Shown one piece after another: positions 48,560-52,500 of a DNA stretch of 52,500 nt. The stretch is from Symbiodinium natans. Taxonomy: Eukaryota; Sar; Dinophyceae; Suessiales; Symbiodiniaceae. The first letter of the stretch is position 1. Every line of letters starts with the position of its first letter. Location: the NCBI GenBank assembly GCA_905221605.1, contig CAJNDS010000125.1, forward strand, positions 1,028,196-1,080,695, written 5' to 3'. The notes under the pieces are model-generated. The model searched no databases, was not told the DNA's origin, and saw only the letters and a list, made by a program, of their open reading frames with translations. The translations under genes and the position numbers were made by a program.

Positions 48560-48613
48560 TAGCCCTAAACCCTAAACCCTAAACCCTAAACCCTAAACCC
48601 TAAACCCTAAACC
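48560..48613 (-). repeat. Telomere-type array, C strand
   Basis: Seven units, ending just upstream of the exon at 48630. Confidence 0.95.
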
Positions 48614-48629
48614 CCTGATCCGCTCGAAG

Positions 48630-48884
48630 AGCCATTAAGTGAACCTGCCAGCCGCTTCGCTCACAAGCGTCTGCAGGACCAAAGCCGGTCGGAGGACCTG
48701 CACTCCCGGATGACCAGCTGTCTGGCTGTGTGGTCTACACGGCGCCTTGGCGTCAACAGCGAACCGTTTCGAGGGTTTAGGGTTTAGGGTTTAGGGTTTA
48801 GGGTTTAGGGTTTAGGAAAGCCCCATGCAGGACCTGTGCAGCTTCTTGGATTCCGAGGATCCTTTGGATCTGGGGCGCTTCTAA
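48630..48884 (+). CDS. Two-exon 3' end across a 46-bp pure telomere-type intron
   Basis: Exon 48630-48774 (two leading bases) reads PLSEPASRFAHKRLQDQSRS then EDLHSRMTSCLAVWSTRRLG and VNSEPFR, 47 codons. Exon 48821-48884 completes GGC and reads PMQDLCSFLDSEDPLDLGRF with TAA (48882-48884). Both lengths fit the phase exactly. The intron is GTTTAGGG repeated and closes TTTAGGAAAG. The C terminus is acidic and leucine-rich. Function unknown. This is the longest open island with array borders on both sides. Confidence 0.65.
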
Positions 48885-49062
48885 GGTTAACGGCATTTCG
48901 GGTTCAGGGTTCAGGCTGCGGTTTAGGGCTTAGGGCTTAGGGTTTAGAGTTCGGGGTTTTTGTTGCCGTTCTAAAGTGTACAGGGTTTAGGGTTTTGGCT
49001 TCTTCGAGGTCTTCAGGATTCAGGAAATTGACTTAATCTGAAACCCTAAACTCTGCCGTAAG
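48885..49062. other. Spacer
   Basis: TTCAGGG and CTTAGGG variants, then a short C-strand piece before the next island. Confidence 0.5.
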
Positions 49063-49157
49063 GAACATGCCATGCTGGCTTGGACCGCGCTGCTATTGGC
49101 TGATGAACCTTCTGGCACCGCTTCTGCACGAGAGTGGTCGAAGAAGTACAGAAACGA
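49063..49157 (+). CDS. Candidate exon
   Basis: After TGCCGTAAG it reads EHAMLAWTALLLADEPSGTA then SAREWSKKYRN, with donor GTTACACCC. 31 codons plus two bases, helix-like. The following intron holds hairpin C3. Confidence 0.5.
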
Positions 49158-49187
49158 GTTACACCCGAAACCCCAAACCCGACGCTC

Positions 49188-49342
49188 TACTTGAAGGTTC
49201 ATGGTACTTACTAACCACTTATAACTGTACTTATGACCCTACTTATAATACCCCTACAAGGCCTTATAGGGTTTATCCCGATTAGAAGTAGGGTTATAAG
49301 CCCAGTTATAAGTGGTTCTTACGTCCCATGAACCTCCAAGTA
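49188..49342 (+). mobile_element. Hairpin family C, copy 3
   Basis: TACTTGAAGGTTCATGGTAC and GTCCCATGAACCTCCAAGTA are inverted ends. No telomere-type insertion, so it is a reference for copies 1 and 2. Confidence 0.75.
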
Positions 49343-49969
49343 CACCCAAAACCTCGCACCCTAAACCCGAAACCCTCAACCCCGCACTTTTTTGTGAAGA
49401 GAGAGGCCAATCAGTAGCTACCGTCGAATGTAGGGTTCAGGGCAATTGAACCTTCTAGGGGTTTAGGGTTTCGAGCTGGATGGCTCCAGGGTTCGGAGGC
49501 GTTTTCCGTTTTTGAGTTTTCTTTTGGGGGTTCTGGGTTTGGGGCTTTGGGATGCTTTCAGTTTTGGGGCCGGAGGGCCGGGTCTGTCTCAGGGTTTCAG
49601 AGTTTAGGGTGTTAGGGCTTTTAGAGCTTTTGGCATGCTTTGGCTTGGCTTGGAAATGTTTTGAGCATCCTGCTCGAAAAATGGGCAGGTCTGACTCCTA
49701 AGCCCTATTTTACCCTTTCTACTGGAGAAGCAAGCAAACCTGAACCCTGAAACCGCAAACCTAAAGACTGTTACCTAGACCCGAAAGCCCTAAATTCTCC
49801 ATGAACCCTAAGCTCTCAAACCCTCAAGCCCTCAAGCCCTCAAGCACCCCACAAACCCTACACCCTCAACCCCACATCCTAAACCCTGAACCCTAAACCC
49901 TGAACCTTAAACCCTAAACCCTAAACCCTAAACCCTAAACCCTAAACCCTAAACCCTAAACCCCCCCAG
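49343..49969. other. Spacer
   Basis: Scattered repeat variants, a GGCTTGGCTTGG piece near 49642, then C-strand repeats from 49850 becoming regular at 49903-49960 and ending CCCCCCAG. Confidence 0.5.
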
Positions 49970-50032
49970 GCCCTAAGCTTTTTCTTCCGGATCCTGGCAC
50001 AGAGCCGACTCGGGCACCAGGCGCGGTGTCAG
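49970..50032 (+). CDS. Candidate exon
   Basis: Borders ACCCCCCCAG, straight out of a C-strand array, and GTTTCGGGCTTAGGG. 21 codons, ALSFFFRILAQSRLGHQARC plus Q, frame 0. Confidence 0.55.
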
Positions 50033-50046
50033 GTTTCGGGCTTAGG

Positions 50047-50149
50047 GTCCCTAAACCCTAAACCCTAAACCCTAAACCCTAAACCCTAAACCCTAAACCC
50101 TAAACCCTAAACCCTAAACCCTAAACCCTAAACCCTAAACCCTAAACCC
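50047..50149 (-). repeat. Telomere-type array, C strand
   Basis: About 14 units, following the G-strand start GTTTCGGGCTTAGGG (50033) by only a few bases. Confidence 0.95.
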
Positions 50150-50722
50150 CTGGGGGTCCGAGGTTTAGGTTTCGGGGTTCGGGGGTTTAGGGTTTGGGTG
50201 CATGTGACGGGTGAGAGGCTACACCCCTGAAGCGCTTCAACCCTTAATGCCCTCCAAACTAAGTCTCCACACCCTTTCGCCTTTAGGCCCTTGGAGCTCC
50301 ATGAGCCCTCTAAAGCCCTTCAACCTCAGCGCCTAAACCAGCTACACCCCTAGTTTCTGTGTTTAGGGTTTAAAGGGTTTAGGGTTTAGGGTTTAGAGTT
50401 TAGGGTTGTTCGGGGTGTAGGGCCAACAACATCCCTGAGCCTTTACCGTCCGACTAAGCCTTGAAGACTGAACCCAAGCGCGGCAGTTCACCCCAAGTCC
50501 CAATCCGAACCTGCGCCCTAAAAAAACCCTATCAACCCTATAAACCCTAAGGGCTGACCCATCAAGCCCTCAAGCTGTTGCCGGTTTAGGTTAAGGCCTT
50601 GCGAATGTTAGGGTTTATAGGGTTTACGGTTTACAGGGTTTAGGGTTTGAAGGGTTTTGGGTTAGGATTTGGGAATTAGGGGAGTCAATGACGAAATCGC
50701 TTCGTGCCTTTGAGTGCTGCAG
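50150..50722. other. Spacer
   Basis: G-strand variants 50160-50190, 50360-50420 and 50610-50660 with GGTTTATAGGG words; C-strand variants near 50525-50545. No exon called. Confidence 0.5.
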
Positions 50723-50760
50723 CGCTGCAGGAGTACACCTACTCGCCCCTTGGATTATGA
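50723..50760 (+). CDS. Candidate terminal exon
   Basis: After AGTGCTGCAG, with two leading bases, it reads LQEYTYSPLGL and TGA (50758-50760). A second CAG at 50728-50730 keeps the same frame, a possible tandem acceptor. Confidence 0.4.
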
Positions 50761-50781
50761 TGGCACATATCCTAAACCCTA

Positions 50782-50901
50782 CAGGGTGGGGCCCCCTAGT
50801 TATAAGTAGAGTTATAAGGGCCCTAAATTGGGTTATAAGGACCCTAAGTTAGGTTATAAGTCCCTTAACTACAGTTAGTATAGTAAGGGGGCCCCACCCT
50901 G
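50782..50901 (+). mobile_element. MITE family A, copy 6
   Basis: 120 bp, identical to copy 1 at every position I compared; TA on both sides. Confidence 0.9.
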
Positions 50902-51697
50902 TAACCCTCTAAAACCCCTCACCTAAAACCCAACTCCCGTACTGTGCCCTCCCCCCGCCCCGTAAGCAGGAAGCTTTCACGGTTTGGGGCGGGGAGAGGT
51001 TGGTTCAGGCTTGTTTTTTTAGTATTTCCCAGAAGCACAAGAGACACTAAACCTAAACCCGAAACCCTAGCTATTTTAGACCCGCATCGGCCAAACTTGG
51101 CCCAATCCCCGCAAGTCACTTTGTGGATGCAGAAGGGTGTCTGGATGAAACGTGGGTTAGGCTAGAACGCAGAGTAGGCCCTCATTTCCCTGGATTTCGG
51201 GTTTGGGTTCCCTTATAAAGCCCTTTGAACCAAGAAGGGCACCCTTTTTATTCCTAGGTTACTCCTGGGTCTAGTAGCCCTAACAAATCCTAAGCCGTAA
51301 GACCCTATACCCTAAATTTAGGGATAAGCCTAATTTAGGTTCTTTAGGGGGGGGGCGGGGGGGGGGGGGGGGGGGGGAACCTATAGGGTGGGGTGGGGGG
51401 GTATTATAGGGTTTCCGGATGTTTGCGATTTAGGGTTCCGGGCTTGGGTTTCGGGTTTAGGAAGCCGATTCTCTTTAGTTGGTTTTTTGCTAGCTCGAAA
51501 TGTAGCCATAAACCCTAAACCCTAAGCCCTAAGCCCTAAGCCCTAAGCCCTAAGCCCTAAGCCCGAAACCCTACCTTTGATGGATGCATCTAGAGCAGAT
51601 GGGCCCTTGGGTTCTGTTCATGGGACATTCAGGGCTTTCTAGCTATCAGGGTTTTGAGGACCCTAGACCTTATACCCTAACCTGAAACCCTAAACCC
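50902..51697. other. Spacer with partial hairpin E3
   Basis: A possible terminal exon after GGATGCAG at 51133 (KGVWMKRGLG then TAG 51163-51165), partial family E sequence 51205-51275, G runs 51347-51377, C-strand units 51510-51565. Confidence 0.5.
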
Positions 51698-52035
51698 ATG
51701 GAGATTCTACGTGTTAAGTGGTTTGATGGATACATTCCGTACCCACACTCGGGCCGCAAACCCTAAACCCTAAGCCTAAACCCTAGACCCTAGACCCTAG
51801 ACCCTAAACCTGAAGCCGAAGTAGCCCCACGCAAAAGTATAGAATTGGCCACCGAGGAAGAAGTGCTTCAATCTGAGGCAAGGTTTAGGGTTTGAGTTCA
51901 GGGTTTAGGGTTTAGGGTTTAGGGTTTGGGGTTTAGGGTTTAGGTTTAGGGGTATCGGTTTGTGGCAGCATGCAAAACTCGTACCTGGGCTCCACAAGCT
52001 CCTGGTTCAACATCCAACGCAGAATCCTAATCTGA
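51698..52035 (+). CDS. Complete three-exon mini-gene with telomere-type introns
   Basis: ATG at 51698, MEILRVKWFDGYIPYPHS, to about 51752-51755. Exon 2 is 51816-51882 (EVAPRKSIELATEEEVLQSE..) and exon 3 is 51969-52035 (MQNSYLGSTSSWFNIQRRIL.. then TGA 52033-52035). Both joins keep phase, giving a protein of about 63 residues. Intron 1 starts with GC (GCCGCAAACCC or GCAAACCC), is made of C-strand units and ends CCTGAAG. Intron 2 starts GTTTAGGG, consists only of G-strand units and ends GTGGCAG. No domain recognised; exon 2 is probably helical. The ATG could also be internal to a longer gene. Confidence 0.55.
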
Positions 52036-52284
52036 GGCGTAAAGCTTAGCATCCTCAAACCCGAACCCCCCCCCCCCACCTAAACCCTAAACCCTAAACC
52101 CTAAACCCTAAACCCTAAACCCTAAACCCTAAACCCTAAACCCTAAACCCACGAAACAAGCACCAAGGAACCCTGAGTCTTCTTGGCATGCGACCCTCGT
52201 CGGGCCTAGACCTTGTTCAGGAACCCGAGACTCTCGAATGCCGCTATCCCGAATCAAGCCGGAACCTTTGTAAGCCCTATACTA
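52036..52284 (-). repeat. Telomere-type array, C strand, and 3' spacer
   Basis: A C run at 52067-52077, then ten units at 52080-52150, then 130 bp without repeat. Confidence 0.9.
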
Positions 52285-52404
52285 CAGGGTGGGGCCCCCT
52301 AGTTATAAGTAGAGTTATAAGGGCCCTAAATTGGGTTATAAGGACCCTAAATTAGGTTATAAGTCCCTTAACTACAGTTAGTATAGTAAGGGGGCCCCAC
52401 CCTG
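52285..52404 (+). mobile_element. MITE family A, copy 7
   Basis: 120 bp, one substitution against copy 1 (CCTAAATTAGG), TA on both sides. Confidence 0.9.
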
Positions 52405-52410
52405 TAGGAT

Positions 52411-52500
52411 GCCCAGTAGTACCCTTATTCCCTTTTTTAGGTTCCCTTCTAAACCCCTTTAAGCCAAAAAGGGCACCCTGTTTAAGCCTAGGTTACTGGG
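52411..52500 (+). mobile_element. Hairpin family E, copy 4, cut by the window end
   Basis: GCCCAGTAGTACCCTTATTC through AAAAAGGGCACCC to CCTAGGTTACTGGG. Without a telomere-type block, unlike copy 2. Confidence 0.65.

Noticed and set aside
3815-52150. CRISPR-like array
   Set aside because: The repeats are contiguous heptamers without unique spacers of constant length.

Overview
The window looks like nuclear DNA of a dinoflagellate. This is inference, from three things seen together: plant-type telomere heptamers (TTTAGGG), a Ty1/copia element whose integrase and reverse transcriptase wording is of the kind found in dinoflagellate genomes, and many very short exon-like islands that all read best on the plus strand, some with GC-AG splice borders. 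No rRNA, tRNA, CRISPR array or bacterial-type operon is visible.

The dominant feature is several dozen interstitial TTTAGGG/CCCTAAA arrays. They are not scattered at random. Non-repetitive islands of about 30-150 bp lie between them. In most cases the plus-strand order is CCCTAAA array, AG, open island, GT, TTTAGGG array. The GT is usually the GT inside GTTTAGGG. Many islands read as plausible protein, and several neighbours join in frame when the array between them is removed: 16134-16421, 19209-20709, 21496-21709, 44745-45127, 45660-46125, 47628-48078, 48630-48884 and 51698-52035. My reading is that the arrays are introns, or the ends of introns. Inverted telomere-type arms would then pair in the pre-mRNA and bring the splice sites together. 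Intron 21534-21609 (76 bp) and intron 44811-45050 (240 bp) are the clearest cases; 48775-48820 and 51883-51968 consist only of the G-rich strand.

How to read the exon entries: short GC-rich islands are often open in more than one frame by chance. I quote the frame that fits the splice borders and neighbouring phases where possible. Confidence is moderate for phase-linked chains and low for single islands. No exon has a recognised function unless stated.

Layout. 1-1.2 kb: degenerate arrays. 1.2-2.0 kb: a multi-exon gene with a possible zinc-binding end. 2-27 kb: alternating arrays, exon islands and short hairpin (MITE-like) elements. 24.6-25.4 kb: an AT-rich island without arrays. 27.0-28.55 kb: a GC-rich block with a recurring GCATCATGAGCATCAGC motif. 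29.47-37.68 kb: a young copia element on the minus strand, inserted in telomere-type repeat; the exons on either side (29275-29347 and 38154-38225) join in frame, so it probably sits in an intron. 38-52.5 kb: arrays and exon islands again, including a four-exon chain with ordinary short introns (42483-43087) and a complete three-exon mini-gene (51698-52035).

At least five families of short hairpin elements occur. Family A (120 bp, ends CAGGGTGGGGCCCCC, TA target duplication) has seven copies, two of them identical. In several hairpin elements a telomere-type block has been inserted, in one case between 18-bp direct repeats, which suggests that new arrays arise by insertion or break repair.
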